A DNA stretch of 64,000 nt, from contig OZ245730.1 of the NCBI GenBank assembly GCA_965227145.1, forward strand, positions 62,001-126,000, in the 5' to 3' direction. The notes under the pieces are model-generated. The model made no database searches, was not told the origin of the DNA, and worked only from the letters and a program-made list of their open reading frames with translations. Each line of letters begins with the position of its first letter. Position 1 is the first letter of the stretch. This document shows positions 16,267 through 25,315 of the stretch, piece after piece. The position numbers were made by a program, and so were the translations under genes. The stretch is from JACKAQ01 sp965227145 (GTDB taxonomy: Bacteria; Calditrichota; Calditrichia; RBG-13-44-9; J075).

Positions 16267-18291
16267 TTATTGTCTGTCACTCAATTTTGCTTTTTTGAGA
16301 ATGACGAGATCGCCCAGCACATGCGCGCTTTCGGTCAACACCAAATCTTTGTGTTTGTCTTCTGTGCTGTCGTGAACGGCATCTTCCTCTTCTTCATTTT
16401 TATCTGCTTTGGCTTCGGCGCGGCGGATGGCTTCGTTCAACGAGATAAATTTTTCGTTCTGCTGACGCTCAAATTCTTCGAGCTCCGCCAGTAATTTGGC
16501 GTATTCCGGATTGGTTTGCAGGCGAACGTTGACCTGCTTTTGCAATTCCGGCACCAGCGTTGCAAAATCACCGGCTTTGTTGAACGGCACGCCGTCAATC
16601 TGGTCCCAAATCAACGCATTTGGCTGCGAACTTTCGCCAATTTCCATTGCGCCGAAACGCGACGGAAAGTTGATATCCGGCGTTACGCCGGCATGTTGGG
16701 TGCTGCGGCCGTCCACCCGGTAAAATTTGGCGATGGTCAATTTGATCTGCCCGAGTTTCAGTTCAGGATCGCGAATAAAACGATTGAGATCGATCGGGCG
16801 TTGAACCGTACCTTTGCCAAATGTCTGGCTGCCGATGATCAATCCGCGACCGTAATCCTGAATGGCTGCCGCAAAAATTTCCGATGCGGATGCACTCAGC
16901 CGGTCAACCATTACCGCCAGCGGGCCGTCGTAAACCACGCCGGATGCGTTATCCTGTTCAATTTCTTTCCGTCCGTCCGAATAGCTGACCTGCACCACCG
17001 GACCGCGATCGATAAACAAACCGGTCAAATCGACCGCTTCGTTCAAAAATCCGCCACCGTTGCGGCGCAAATCGATGATCACGCCATCCACATTTTGGGT
17101 TTTCAACTCTTCCAGCAATTTTGCGACATCGCCGGAGGTGCTTTTGAAATCTTTATCGCCGCGACGCATGGCGTCAAAATCCGAATAAAAAGTGGGGATT
17201 GTGATCACGCCAAACAGCAGATTTTTGCCGTTGTGTTTGATGTGCAGCGTATCCGATTTTGCGGACTGATCTTCGAGTTTAATTTTATCGCGAACCAGCG
17301 CAATGGTATCTGGCGGAACGCCGGGTTTGGCATCATGCGCGAGCACTTGCAGCCGCACAACGGTAGATTTTTTGCCGCGAATGAGCTGAACCACATCGTC
17401 GATGCGCCAGCCGACAACGTCAACAATCTCGCCGTCGTAATCCTGCCCGACACCGATAATTTTATCGTTTTGGTGCAGCAAGCCGCTTTTATCCGCCGGG
17501 CCGCCGGCCACGATTTCCACCACGCGGGTGTAATCATCTTCGCTGACCAGTCGTGCGCCGATGCCTTCCAGCGACTGGCTCATGCGAATTTTGAAATCGT
17601 CGTAATCTTTCGGCGAAAAATAATTGGTGTGCGGGTCAAAAGATTCCGCGAAGGAGTTCATCAAAATTTGAAATACATCTTCGCTTTGCGATTGCGAGAT
17701 ATTTTTCTCCAACCGTTTGTAGCGATTGGTCAGCGTTTTGGCGATGCCATCCGGCTCTTTTCCGGCCAATTTCAGGCTCAACGCCTGATTTTTGAGGCGC
17801 TTCCGCCACAAATCATCCAATTCCCCGGTGGTTTTTGCCCACGGTGCGTCTTCTCTGTCCAGCGCGAGCATTTCATCTGTGGAAAAATCGAACGGCGATT
17901 CCAGCGTGGCGAACACAAATTCCAGCCGTTCCGATGCGCGTTGCTCATACCGGTTGAAAATATCATAAGCGATGCTCACCTGTCCGGATCGCACAACTTC
18001 ATCAAATTCATTGCGATAGGGTTCAAATTCGGCAAGGTCCGACGCCAGAAAATAGAGGCGGTTGTAATCCAGTTTTTCAAAAAACCGGTCGAACATTTCC
18101 GAACTCATTTCGTCGTTGATGGGCTTTTTTTGGTAGTGGTTGCGCTGAAGAATAGTGGTTACCAGTTGACTCACCCGGCGGTGTTCCGGCTCGGGTTTCA
18201 GTTCTGCAAATGATATATCTGTTGAATCGCTTTGAGCGAACATCAGTTCTGTTGCAATGCCTAAAATCAATAAAATCAACCATTTTTTCAT
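16267..18291 (-). CDS. prc: Carboxy-terminal processing protease (Prc/Tsp, family S41A)
   Basis: A periplasmic serine protease that degrades or trims envelope proteins from exposed C termini. A signal peptide is present (MKKWLILLILGIATELMFAQ). An N-terminal helical region with FDRFFEKLDYNRLYFLASD matches Tsp. A PDZ domain lies at about 240-340 (LEGIGARLVSEDDYTRVVEI; GPADKSGL). The catalytic core has GVIIDLRRNGGGFLNEAVDL, the nucleophile Ser in SASASEIFAAAIQDYGRG (near 467) and the Lys in GSQTFGKGTVQ (near 492), giving the Ser-Lys dyad. At 674 residues it matches E. coli Prc in length. The C-terminal tail is highly charged. It stands opposite to the flanking genes. Confidence 0.93.
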   Translation of the reverse strand: MKKWLILLILGIATELMFAQSDSTDISFAELKPEPEHRRVSQLVTTILQRNHYQKKPINDEMSSEMFDRFFEKLDYNRLYFLASDLAEFEPYRNEFDEVVRSGQVSIAYDIFNRYEQRASERLEFVFATLESPFDFSTDEMLALDREDAPWAKTTGELDDLWRKRLKNQALSLKLAGKEPDGIAKTLTNRYKRLEKNISQSQSEDVFQILMNSFAESFDPHTNYFSPKDYDDFKIRMSQSLEGIGARLVSEDDYTRVVEIVAGGPADKSGLLHQNDKIIGVGQDYDGEIVDVVGWRIDDVVQLIRGKKSTVVRLQVLAHDAKPGVPPDTIALVRDKIKLEDQSAKSDTLHIKHNGKNLLFGVITIPTFYSDFDAMRRGDKDFKSTSGDVAKLLEELKTQNVDGVIIDLRRNGGGFLNEAVDLTGLFIDRGPVVQVSYSDGRKEIEQDNASGVVYDGPLAVMVDRLSASASEIFAAAIQDYGRGLIIGSQTFGKGTVQRPIDLNRFIRDPELKLGQIKLTIAKFYRVDGRSTQHAGVTPDINFPSRFGAMEIGESSQPNALIWDQIDGVPFNKAGDFATLVPELQKQVNVRLQTNPEYAKLLAELEEFERQQNEKFISLNEAIRRAEAKADKNEEEEDAVHDSTEDKHKDLVLTESAHVLGDLVILKKAKLSDRQ

Positions 18292-18577
18292 AAAATAATG
18301 CCCCTTTATTAACTCAATCTACATTATCTGGAGCGGTGCTTTCTTGCGGCCGTTCCATCGGGATGTCTTAAATTAAACGCAAAGATCGTATTTTGTTTCG
18401 ATTTATCGTTGTAAATTTTGAACCAAATAACTATGGATTGTTAAATAATTGTCTATTTTTGATAACAGATGGACGTTTTCGGTCACGAATTCGATTTTGA
18501 TTTTGTTAAATTTGATGCATCAATTTAATTTGGGTTGCTGCGTATCCATAATATTTTTTTGACGGAAGCCATTTTTA

Positions 18578-19594
18578 ATGAAAAAACGGGACAAACGCGA
18601 AACGCATTTGCTGATCCTCGATATGGTGATGCTGGTATTGCTGTTGTTAAATCTGGGTCTGATTATCTTCGACTGGATTTTTCTGAGCATTACCGTTCAA
18701 AAAGTGTTGAGTGCTTATTTACCCAATTTTTTTGTGTTTTACCGTGACCGGATTCACGCCGATTTTGCGATGATCGATCTCGGATTTGTGGCAATTTTTC
18801 TCATCGAATTCTTTTTGCGATGGGGAATTGCCATTCATCGGCGCACTTATTATAAATGGTTTTTCTACCCGTTTATTCATTGGTACGATCTGATCGGTTG
18901 CATTCCGGTGGGCTCGCTGCGCTTTTTGCGATTGCTGCGGATTATCGGGATTATCATCCGTTTGCAGCGGCTACAAATTATTGATATTACAAGAACTTAC
19001 CTATACGCCCAATTCAACAAATATGCGAATGTGGTAGTCGAGGAAATTTCCGATCGCGTGGTGATAAACGTGATCAAAGATGTTCAGGCGGAAATCCGCG
19101 ACGGCAGCCCGGTAACCGACCGGATTATTCAGGAAGTTGTGCTGCCGCAAAAGGAGAGTATTGTGCTGTGGTTATCGCACCGTTTGCAGCATATTGCCAG
19201 CAATGCACATGCAGCGTATAAAGAGGATTTTCGGGAATATTTACATCTGCGGGTCAAAAATGCTGTGGAGAACAACCCGGAAATCGCCGCAATCGGGATG
19301 ATTCCGGTGGTGGGCAAAGTCATTTCCGGCAATCTGGAAAAGGCCATCAGCGATATCACATTCAACACCATCAGTGGATTGATTGAAGATTTGGGCTCAT
19401 CCAAAAATCAGGCGATTGTGGAAGAAGTTGCGGACATTACCATCGACGCGCTAATGATGGAAGAGGAAGATCAACGCATCGATAAAATTGTCAACGAGGC
19501 GTTGGTGCAGGCGCTGGAACTGGTGAAGGAACAGGTGCAAATTCAGCAATGGAAGCTCCGGGAAATGCGGGAAAAAGAAGAGGGAAGCGGTTGA
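18578..19594 (+). CDS. Voltage-sensor-like membrane protein without a pore domain
   Basis: A 338-residue protein with hydrophobic helices at about 13-36 and 63-85, then WYDLIGCIPVGS leading into an S4-like helix (about 112-131) whose arginines recur every third residue (RFLRLLRIIGIIIRLQR). FLIEFFLRWGI resembles the S2 segment of ion-channel voltage sensors. After residue 140 there is no pore loop or filter (no TVGYG or similar); instead about 190 residues of soluble, mostly helical, acidic sequence end in a basic-acidic coiled stretch. Voltage-gated-channel superfamily resemblance is seen; the function is inferred and could be a membrane scaffold or proton channel. The gene stands alone on its strand. 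Confidence 0.55.
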   Translation: MKKRDKRETHLLILDMVMLVLLLLNLGLIIFDWIFLSITVQKVLSAYLPNFFVFYRDRIHADFAMIDLGFVAIFLIEFFLRWGIAIHRRTYYKWFFYPFIHWYDLIGCIPVGSLRFLRLLRIIGIIIRLQRLQIIDITRTYLYAQFNKYANVVVEEISDRVVINVIKDVQAEIRDGSPVTDRIIQEVVLPQKESIVLWLSHRLQHIASNAHAAYKEDFREYLHLRVKNAVENNPEIAAIGMIPVVGKVISGNLEKAISDITFNTISGLIEDLGSSKNQAIVEEVADITIDALMMEEEDQRIDKIVNEALVQALELVKEQVQIQQWKLREMREKEEGSG

Positions 19595-19618
19595 TGTTTG
19601 TTAACTTATCCTGTGTTG

Positions 19619-19864
19619 TTATTCAATTTCTTCGAATTCCGCATTGTCAAGCGAATCAAAATCATGTAAGCGATCATCTCTGTTTTTTGCCATTTTTGCA
19701 AACGCAGCATCCCAATTTTTTCGGGGATGTTCAATCGGGCGAATAATCAACGCATTATCTTTGAGTTGAATTTCAACGGTTTCAATTTTTCCAATTTTGT
19801 TTAAGATGGATTTGGGAATGCGAACGATGTAAGAGTCGTCAATTTTTTCAACAGGAACGATCAT
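19619..19864 (-). CDS. AbrB/MazE-family antitoxin-like protein, orphan
   Basis: The 81-residue protein opens with an AbrB/SpoVT swapped-hairpin domain (MIVPVEKIDDSYIVRIPKSI, then VEIQLKDNALIIRP), which binds DNA in MazE and VapB antitoxins. The acidic tail (FDSLDNAEFEEIE) would be the toxin-binding segment. A good ribosome site (GAGGTGA) stands four bases before ATG. A MazF or PIN toxin gene would be expected just downstream at 19618 and lower, but the convergent voltage-sensor-like gene occupies that space, so it is solitary here. Confidence 0.78.
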   Translation of the reverse strand: MIVPVEKIDDSYIVRIPKSILNKIGKIETVEIQLKDNALIIRPIEHPRKNWDAAFAKMAKNRDDRLHDFDSLDNAEFEEIE

Positions 19865-19916
19865 GATTTCACCTCGCCTCTGGTGATGTTAAATGTGTGT
19901 TTTTATAAGGTATAGC

Positions 19917-20003
19917 CAGGGGATTCCTGTCCCAATGGTGCGCCATCGGAACAGGGATGACAAAAATGAATGTTGTAATTCCGGACTTGTCCCGGAATCT
20001 AAT
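19917..20003. repeat. REPIN-like pair of diverged palindromes
   Basis: GGATTCCTGTCCC pairs imperfectly with GGAACAGGGATGAC, and a second palindrome follows (ATTCCGG, seven-base loop, CCGGAAT). The two units face each other, as in the repeat pairs at 29951 and 52371, but are more diverged. They fill the gap between the AbrB gene and the glucosidase. Confidence 0.5.
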
Positions 20004-20052
20004 TCAAATGCCAACAGTCTTTCGTAATCAATGTTACAGCAAATCAACCCAA

Positions 20053-22683
20053 TTATTCATCCCGCGGTTGCAGCAATTTGGCAATCAATCCCGTCCAGCC
20101 GGTTTGGTGGGATGCGCCAACACCGCGTCCGTTATCCCCGTGAAAATATTCGTAAAACAGCAAATAATCGCGAAAATGCGGATCATTCTGGAATGTGGGA
20201 TGATCGCCAAAAACCGCCCGTTTGCCCGATTCGTCGCGCAGAAAAATGCGGGTGAGCCGTTCGGAAATCGCATCCGCGATTTGCAAAATTGTTAAATACT
20301 TGCCGGAATTAGTGGGATATTCCACCTTAAAATCATCGCCGTAATAGTGGTGAAAGCGTTGCAGCGCCTCAATAATTAAAAAATTGACCGGAAACCAGAT
20401 CGGCCCGCGCCAGTTGGAATTTCCGCCGAACATGTACGAATCCGATTCCGCCGGCAAATATTTCACGGAAATTTCGCTGCCGTTCATCCGGAAATGATAG
20501 GGGTTGTTTTCGTAGGTCTTTGACATGCTGCGAATCCCGAAACCCGAGAGAAATTCCGTTTCGTCGAGCATGCGTTTGAGCAACCGCTTCATCCGGTGAC
20601 CGCGCAGCAGCGAAAGCAGCCGCCGCTCGCCTTTGCCGGGCGATTGCCAGCGGGAAACCAGCTCCGCCAAATCTTTCCGGTCCTCGAAAAACCATTCCAG
20701 CCGCTTTTTGAAATCCGGCAATTTGTCGATGTATTCCGGTTCGAGAACCTCCACCGCGAACAGCGGAATCAGCCCGACCATCGAGCGCACTTTCAGCGGG
20801 AAATACTGGTCGTTGGGCGTGTGCAGCACATCGTAAAAAAACGCGTCTTCCGCATCCCACAAATTAATGCCTTTGCCGCCCAAATTGGTCATCGCCTCTG
20901 CGATGTAAAGGAAGTGCTCGAAAAATTTGGTCGCTAAATCCTGGTAAATCGGTTTTTCTGCCGCCAGTTCCAGCGCGATGCGCATCATGTTCAGCGAATA
21001 CATAGCCATCCACGCGGTGCCGTCTGCCTGCTCCAAATGCCCGCCGGTGGGCAATTCCTCGCTGCGGTTGAACACGCCGATGTTGTCCAATCCCAAAAAT
21101 CCGCCCTGAAAAATATTGTTGTCGCCCTCATCCTTGCGGTTCACCCACCAGGTAAAATTGAGCAGTAATTTGTGAAATACGCGTTCCAGAAAATCGGTAT
21201 CTTTTTTCCCGCTGCGTTTTTGATCCATTTTGTAAACGCGCCAGGTTGCCCATGCATGTACCGGCGGATTCACATCGCCGAACGCCCATTCGTACGCCGG
21301 CAGTTGTCCGTTGGGATGCATATACCACTCGCGGGTGAGCAGCATCAATTGGTTTTTGGCGAATTGCGGATCGACCATTGCCAGCGGAATGCAGTGAAAC
21401 GCCAGATCCCACGCGGCGTACCACGGGTATTCCCATTTGTCCGGCATGGAAATAATTTCCGCATTGTTGAGGTGAATCCAATCGCGATTGCGCCCCTTCC
21501 AGCGGGATTTCGGCGGTTCCGGCTGCCCGGGATCGCCCTGCAACCATTGGCTGGTATCGTAATAATAATATTGTTTCGTCCACAACATTCCGGCGAAGGC
21601 TTGCCGCTGCACCCGTTTTGCATCGTCGGTGGCGATTTTTTTTTGGAGATCGGCGTAAAATTCATCCGCATCTTTTTGGCATTGGCGAATCTGTTTCTCG
21701 AATTCGCTGAATGGCGTTGCGATATTGCGATTCGTCAGCCGCAGCCGAACGGTTTGCGATCCGTTTGCCGGAATGTTCAGTCGATACAACGCTGCCGCTT
21801 TCGTTCCTTTTTGTTTGGGGTTCACACCGGATTGATCGCCCCAAACAAGATAGTCGTTGATGCCATCCTTAAAATATCCGTCCGGATTTGATGCGTTGTA
21901 GAGCTGCTGAATATTTGATTCGTTATCGCAAAACAGCAGCTCCGGCGCGTTTTCCGCGAAGAGAAAATAACTGCCCAAATCGTGATGATCGGCGGCGATA
22001 GCGGAGCTGCCCTTTTTCGCCAAAACCGGTTTCCGGGGATCGCGTCCCCACGACCAGGTATTTCGAAACCAAAGTGTCGGCAGCAGGTGCAGCGGCGCAT
22101 CCGCATCGCCGCGATTGTGCACGGTAATCTGGATGAGCGTATCTTCCGGCGCAACTTTGGCGTATTCGATGAACACGTCAAAATAGCGATTGTCATCAAA
22201 AATTCCCGTGTCGATCAGCTCATATTCCGGCGAATGCAACCCGCGATGGGCGTTTTGCGTCAACAAATCGCGATAGGGAAATTCGCCCTGCGGGTATTTG
22301 TAAAGCATTTTCATGTAGGAATGCGTGGGTGTGCTATCGAGGTAATAATAATATTCTTTCACATCCTCGCCGTGATTGCCCTGCGGTCCGCTCAGCCCGA
22401 ACAACCGTTCTTTGATAAACGGATCGCGTCCGTTCCACATTGCCAGCGCAAAACATAGCCGTTGCTGCTCGTCGGAAATCCCGGCGATGCCATCCTCGCC
22501 CCAACGATAGGCTTTACTGCGGGATTCCTCGTAATTGATAAATTCCCATGCATCGCCATCGCGGCTGTAATCTTCGCGGACTGTTCCCCACTGGCGTTCG
22601 CTGAGATACGGCCCCCATAATTTCCAGTTCTTTTTCCCGGCGTTTGATTCACTGAGGCGTTGTTGTTCTTTGGTTATTTTCAT
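20053..22683 (-). CDS. GH63-type glycoside hydrolase (MGH1-like glucosidase)
   Basis: An 876-residue cytoplasmic enzyme (no signal peptide) of the (alpha/alpha)6-barrel glycosidase clan that includes family GH63 alpha-glucosidases and mannosylglycerate hydrolases. Recognisable stretches are WGPYLSERQWGTVREDYS at the start, FWEYPWYAAWDLAFH-type sequence in the catalytic barrel (YPWYAAWDLAFHCIPLAMVD) and FGGNSNWRGPIWFPVNFLII towards the end. The Asp of WDLAFH is the likely general acid by family analogy. Its substrate is probably an alpha-linked glucoside or glucosylglycerate-type solute, but sequence alone does not settle this. No sugar transporter or regulator is beside it. No Shine-Dalgarno was seen before the ATG. 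Confidence 0.82.
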   Translation of the reverse strand: MKITKEQQRLSESNAGKKNWKLWGPYLSERQWGTVREDYSRDGDAWEFINYEESRSKAYRWGEDGIAGISDEQQRLCFALAMWNGRDPFIKERLFGLSGPQGNHGEDVKEYYYYLDSTPTHSYMKMLYKYPQGEFPYRDLLTQNAHRGLHSPEYELIDTGIFDDNRYFDVFIEYAKVAPEDTLIQITVHNRGDADAPLHLLPTLWFRNTWSWGRDPRKPVLAKKGSSAIAADHHDLGSYFLFAENAPELLFCDNESNIQQLYNASNPDGYFKDGINDYLVWGDQSGVNPKQKGTKAAALYRLNIPANGSQTVRLRLTNRNIATPFSEFEKQIRQCQKDADEFYADLQKKIATDDAKRVQRQAFAGMLWTKQYYYYDTSQWLQGDPGQPEPPKSRWKGRNRDWIHLNNAEIISMPDKWEYPWYAAWDLAFHCIPLAMVDPQFAKNQLMLLTREWYMHPNGQLPAYEWAFGDVNPPVHAWATWRVYKMDQKRSGKKDTDFLERVFHKLLLNFTWWVNRKDEGDNNIFQGGFLGLDNIGVFNRSEELPTGGHLEQADGTAWMAMYSLNMMRIALELAAEKPIYQDLATKFFEHFLYIAEAMTNLGGKGINLWDAEDAFFYDVLHTPNDQYFPLKVRSMVGLIPLFAVEVLEPEYIDKLPDFKKRLEWFFEDRKDLAELVSRWQSPGKGERRLLSLLRGHRMKRLLKRMLDETEFLSGFGIRSMSKTYENNPYHFRMNGSEISVKYLPAESDSYMFGGNSNWRGPIWFPVNFLIIEALQRFHHYYGDDFKVEYPTNSGKYLTILQIADAISERLTRIFLRDESGKRAVFGDHPTFQNDPHFRDYLLFYEYFHGDNGRGVGASHQTGWTGLIAKLLQPRDE

Positions 22684-22774
22684 TTTAATGGAATTGTCTC
22701 AACTTGACTTTATTGAATTTTTCAATTATTTTGATTTTGGAAATAAAGCAATCTTTATAACTTGAGTAATTTCA

Positions 22775-23005
22775 ATGATAAACTGGAAAAATTATATTGT
22801 TTCTGATCCGCAAATTTTGCTCGGCAAACCAGTCGTGAAAGGCACGCGATTGTCGGTTGAATTTTTGCTTGAGCGATTTGCTTCCGGTTGGACAGAAACA
22901 CAAATTCTTGAAAATTACCCAAGATTGAATCGCGACCACATTCAGGCAGTTTTTGCATACGCTTATGATTGCATGAAAGACGGATTATTGTATACCAAAG
23001 CTTGA
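22775..23005 (+). CDS. DUF433 antitoxin-like protein
   Basis: A 76-residue DUF433 protein (SDPQILLGKPVVKGTRLSVE, then LENYPRLNRDHIQAVFAYA), a winged-helix-like family regarded as the antitoxin of VapBC45-type pairs. It is followed 14 bases later by a DUF5615 PIN-like gene, the usual partner. No ribosome site is obvious. The local base composition is AT-rich compared with the flanking glucosidase and peptidase genes, as often seen for mobile toxin-antitoxin units. Confidence 0.85.
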   Translation: MINWKNYIVSDPQILLGKPVVKGTRLSVEFLLERFASGWTETQILENYPRLNRDHIQAVFAYAYDCMKDGLLYTKA

Positions 23006-23019
23006 ATTAGATATTTACA

Positions 23020-23373
23020 ATGAAATTTCTTGCCAACGAAAATTTTCCCAAATCAAGTTATTTGTTACTCAAAAATGAAAACCTGGATATTATTCATATT
23101 GGTTTAACGCATTCGAGTATCAGTGATCATGAAGTAATGGTGCTTGCTATTTCTGAAAACCGTATCATTTTGACTTTTGACAGTGATTATGGCGAATTGG
23201 TTTTCAAAATGGGATACAAGCCTGAAGATGTTGTTTTTATGAGAATTAAAGAATTCGTACCACATTATCCTGCCGAGCTCATACTTGATTTGCTCAATAA
23301 CCGTGAAATCCCATTAATTGGGAAAATCACGGTTATCGATGAAGAGCAAATTCGTCAACGGAATATTAACTAA
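23020..23373 (+). CDS. DUF5615 PIN-like toxin candidate
   Basis: A 117-residue protein of the DUF5615 family, a PIN-like (Mut7-C) nuclease fold. Visible family features are FLANENFPKSS at the start, HIGLTHSSISDHEVMVLA, and RIILTFDSDYGELVF with the Asp residues expected to bind metal. With the preceding DUF433 gene it forms a VapBC45-like pair. RNA cleavage is expected from the family, not shown. It ends 28 bases before the stop of the convergent peptidase gene. Confidence 0.82.
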   Translation: MKFLANENFPKSSYLLLKNENLDIIHIGLTHSSISDHEVMVLAISENRIILTFDSDYGELVFKMGYKPEDVVFMRIKEFVPHYPAELILDLLNNREIPLIGKITVIDEEQIRQRNIN

Positions 23374-23401
23374 AGTTTTTTTAACTTTTATCCTTTACCC
23401 T

Positions 23402-25078
23402 TCATTCACTTACCTTCAAAATCCAGTTATCGGGATCGGGCACAACTTCGTCGCGGAGCAGCACTTCGAGCGTTGCGCTGCCATTTGGCATTGCAATGCG
23501 GCGGCGAGATTTGCCAACCAGCGCTTCAACCGGCATCGGGAATGGCAGGTCGTCCGGCGTTTCCCAGCGCAGCGTTACGGTTTTGCCAGCACGGGTGACG
23601 TTCAGCTTCGGCAAATGTGGTTGCCGGACGTAAACTTCAAAAAACCAGTCCAGCTCCGAACCGTGAATATCTTCGCAAATTTGCACAAAATCGTCCGTCG
23701 TTGCGAAACGGCATTGGCTGCCGTCGGTTATTTTTTCCATCGCGGGATCGGGATATGCCATTCGCCGCAGCGCTTTAAAAAACGCCTCGTCGCCCATCAA
23801 ATAGCGCAGCGAGTGCAGTACCCAAACGCCCTTGTTGTAAATATCGCCTTCGGATTCCAGATAATCCGGCGGCAGAAAATACATTTCTTTGGTTGTTTTG
23901 GCATCTCGCGGAGCAATGGCCGCACGATTGCGGATGCGCGGCAATGGTCCGCCCATCGTATTGTGATACGCTTCTATTCCGCGCAAATGCTCGACATACA
24001 GCGGGTGCATGTAGCTGCACAAGCCTTCGTGCAGCCAGAAATCCCGCCAGTCGAGCGCCGTCACCAGATTTCCCCACCACTCGTGCCCCAATTCGTGATG
24101 ATGCAAAATATCGTAACCGTGCGGTGCATTGGAAAAATTGGCGCCGTATGCGATAATCGTCTGGTGCTCCATTCCGTAAAACGGTGTGTGGGCAACGCCG
24201 TATTTATCAGCCCGGAACGGATACGGACCGAGCATTTTTTCATACCACGCGAGATGTTCGATGATTTGCGGCATCAGAATTTTGCCTTTGGCATAATCCT
24301 GCGGGAGCACCCAAAACGTTACCGGAATAGTATCGCCGCTAACGCTAATGTAGGTTTCCTCGATGGTGCGATACGGTGCAATGTTGATCGCCATACTATA
24401 ATTGTTGATGGGCGTGGATACAAACCAGTGATACGTCATTGTGTTATCTTCGTTGGCTTCGTGACCGAGTGAACGCCCGTTTGCGGCAACCACCAGCGGT
24501 TTCGGCACGGTGATGTGCAGCGCCATGCTGTCCGGCTCATCGGACGGGTGATCTTTGCAGGGCCACCACAAATCCGCGCCGTCGGATTGAACGGATGTGG
24601 CAATCCACGGCTGACCGTCTTCGGTTTTCGCCCATGTGAATCCGCCGACCCACGGCGGGCGTTGGGCAACGCGTGGTTTCCCGCTGTAGTTTACCCGGAT
24701 TTGCACGGTTTCGCCGGGCTGTTTAGTACCGCCAAAATGCGTCCACAATTCGCCGTCGCGATGCTCAAAATGCATGGTGTTGGCTGATCCGCCAGCCGTA
24801 AGCATTTCCACTTTTTTTACGGAAAATACCGTATCCAATTGTTGAACAAACCATTCCAGCGGCTGCACGATATGCGCGGTTGCCGTCAATTCGCCGGCAA
24901 TCGAGCTGTCCGCCGGATTCACAGACAGCGCCAGATCGTAAAAGATAACATCGTATCCGGCCTGTTCCGGCATCAGCGGTCCGCCGGATTCTGTCGGGCT
25001 AACGCCCAGATAGCGCTGCGCCTGCAGAGTTATGGTGCATATCATTAATAAAAACAGGATGTTAAAAACGGGTTTCAT
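23402..25078 (-). CDS. Secreted M1-family zinc metallopeptidase
   Basis: An exported aminopeptidase-like enzyme. The signal peptide is at 1-20 (FNILFLLMICTITLQAQ). The M1 exopeptidase-type loop appears as YGMEHQT. The zinc site is HELGHEWWGN near 328 with the third ligand Glu 18 residues later (DFWLHEGLCSYM), so HExxH-x18-E is intact. A catalytic Tyr candidate lies in YNKGVWVLHSLR. At 558 residues it has the N-terminal beta domain and catalytic domain, plus a short beta C-domain, but lacks the long helical C-domain of ERAP/PepN, as in many FCB-group M1 enzymes. It probably cleaves peptides in the periplasm or outside. Confidence 0.9.
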   Translation of the reverse strand: MKPVFNILFLLMICTITLQAQRYLGVSPTESGGPLMPEQAGYDVIFYDLALSVNPADSSIAGELTATAHIVQPLEWFVQQLDTVFSVKKVEMLTAGGSANTMHFEHRDGELWTHFGGTKQPGETVQIRVNYSGKPRVAQRPPWVGGFTWAKTEDGQPWIATSVQSDGADLWWPCKDHPSDEPDSMALHITVPKPLVVAANGRSLGHEANEDNTMTYHWFVSTPINNYSMAINIAPYRTIEETYISVSGDTIPVTFWVLPQDYAKGKILMPQIIEHLAWYEKMLGPYPFRADKYGVAHTPFYGMEHQTIIAYGANFSNAPHGYDILHHHELGHEWWGNLVTALDWRDFWLHEGLCSYMHPLYVEHLRGIEAYHNTMGGPLPRIRNRAAIAPRDAKTTKEMYFLPPDYLESEGDIYNKGVWVLHSLRYLMGDEAFFKALRRMAYPDPAMEKITDGSQCRFATTDDFVQICEDIHGSELDWFFEVYVRQPHLPKLNVTRAGKTVTLRWETPDDLPFPMPVEALVGKSRRRIAMPNGSATLEVLLRDEVVPDPDNWILKVSE

Positions 25079-25315
25079 AAGCTTTCCTTTGTTGCTGAAC
25101 CGGTTGTTTTTTGAACCTCAGCATTCGTGCTGTACCGTCGATTTCCATTTCAAAAATATATACAATCCTGCACATTTCCACAAGTTGTCTCGCTTTTGGC
25201 GGTGAAATTGTCAAAAATGCATCGATTCCAGCGTTAAAATTTGATAGCAATTGAAGGTTCAACGGGCTATATTCCACACGAAAATGAAACAACAATCAAC
25301 CAAAAAATCGATCAC

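Noticed and set aside
16516..18213. 565-codon plus-strand frame opposite prc
   Set aside because: Antisense of a complete Prc protease with all catalytic motifs; no independent coding evidence.
23318..24472. 384-codon plus-strand frame opposite the M1 peptidase
   Set aside because: Antisense shadow; the peptidase has an intact HExxH-x18-E site.
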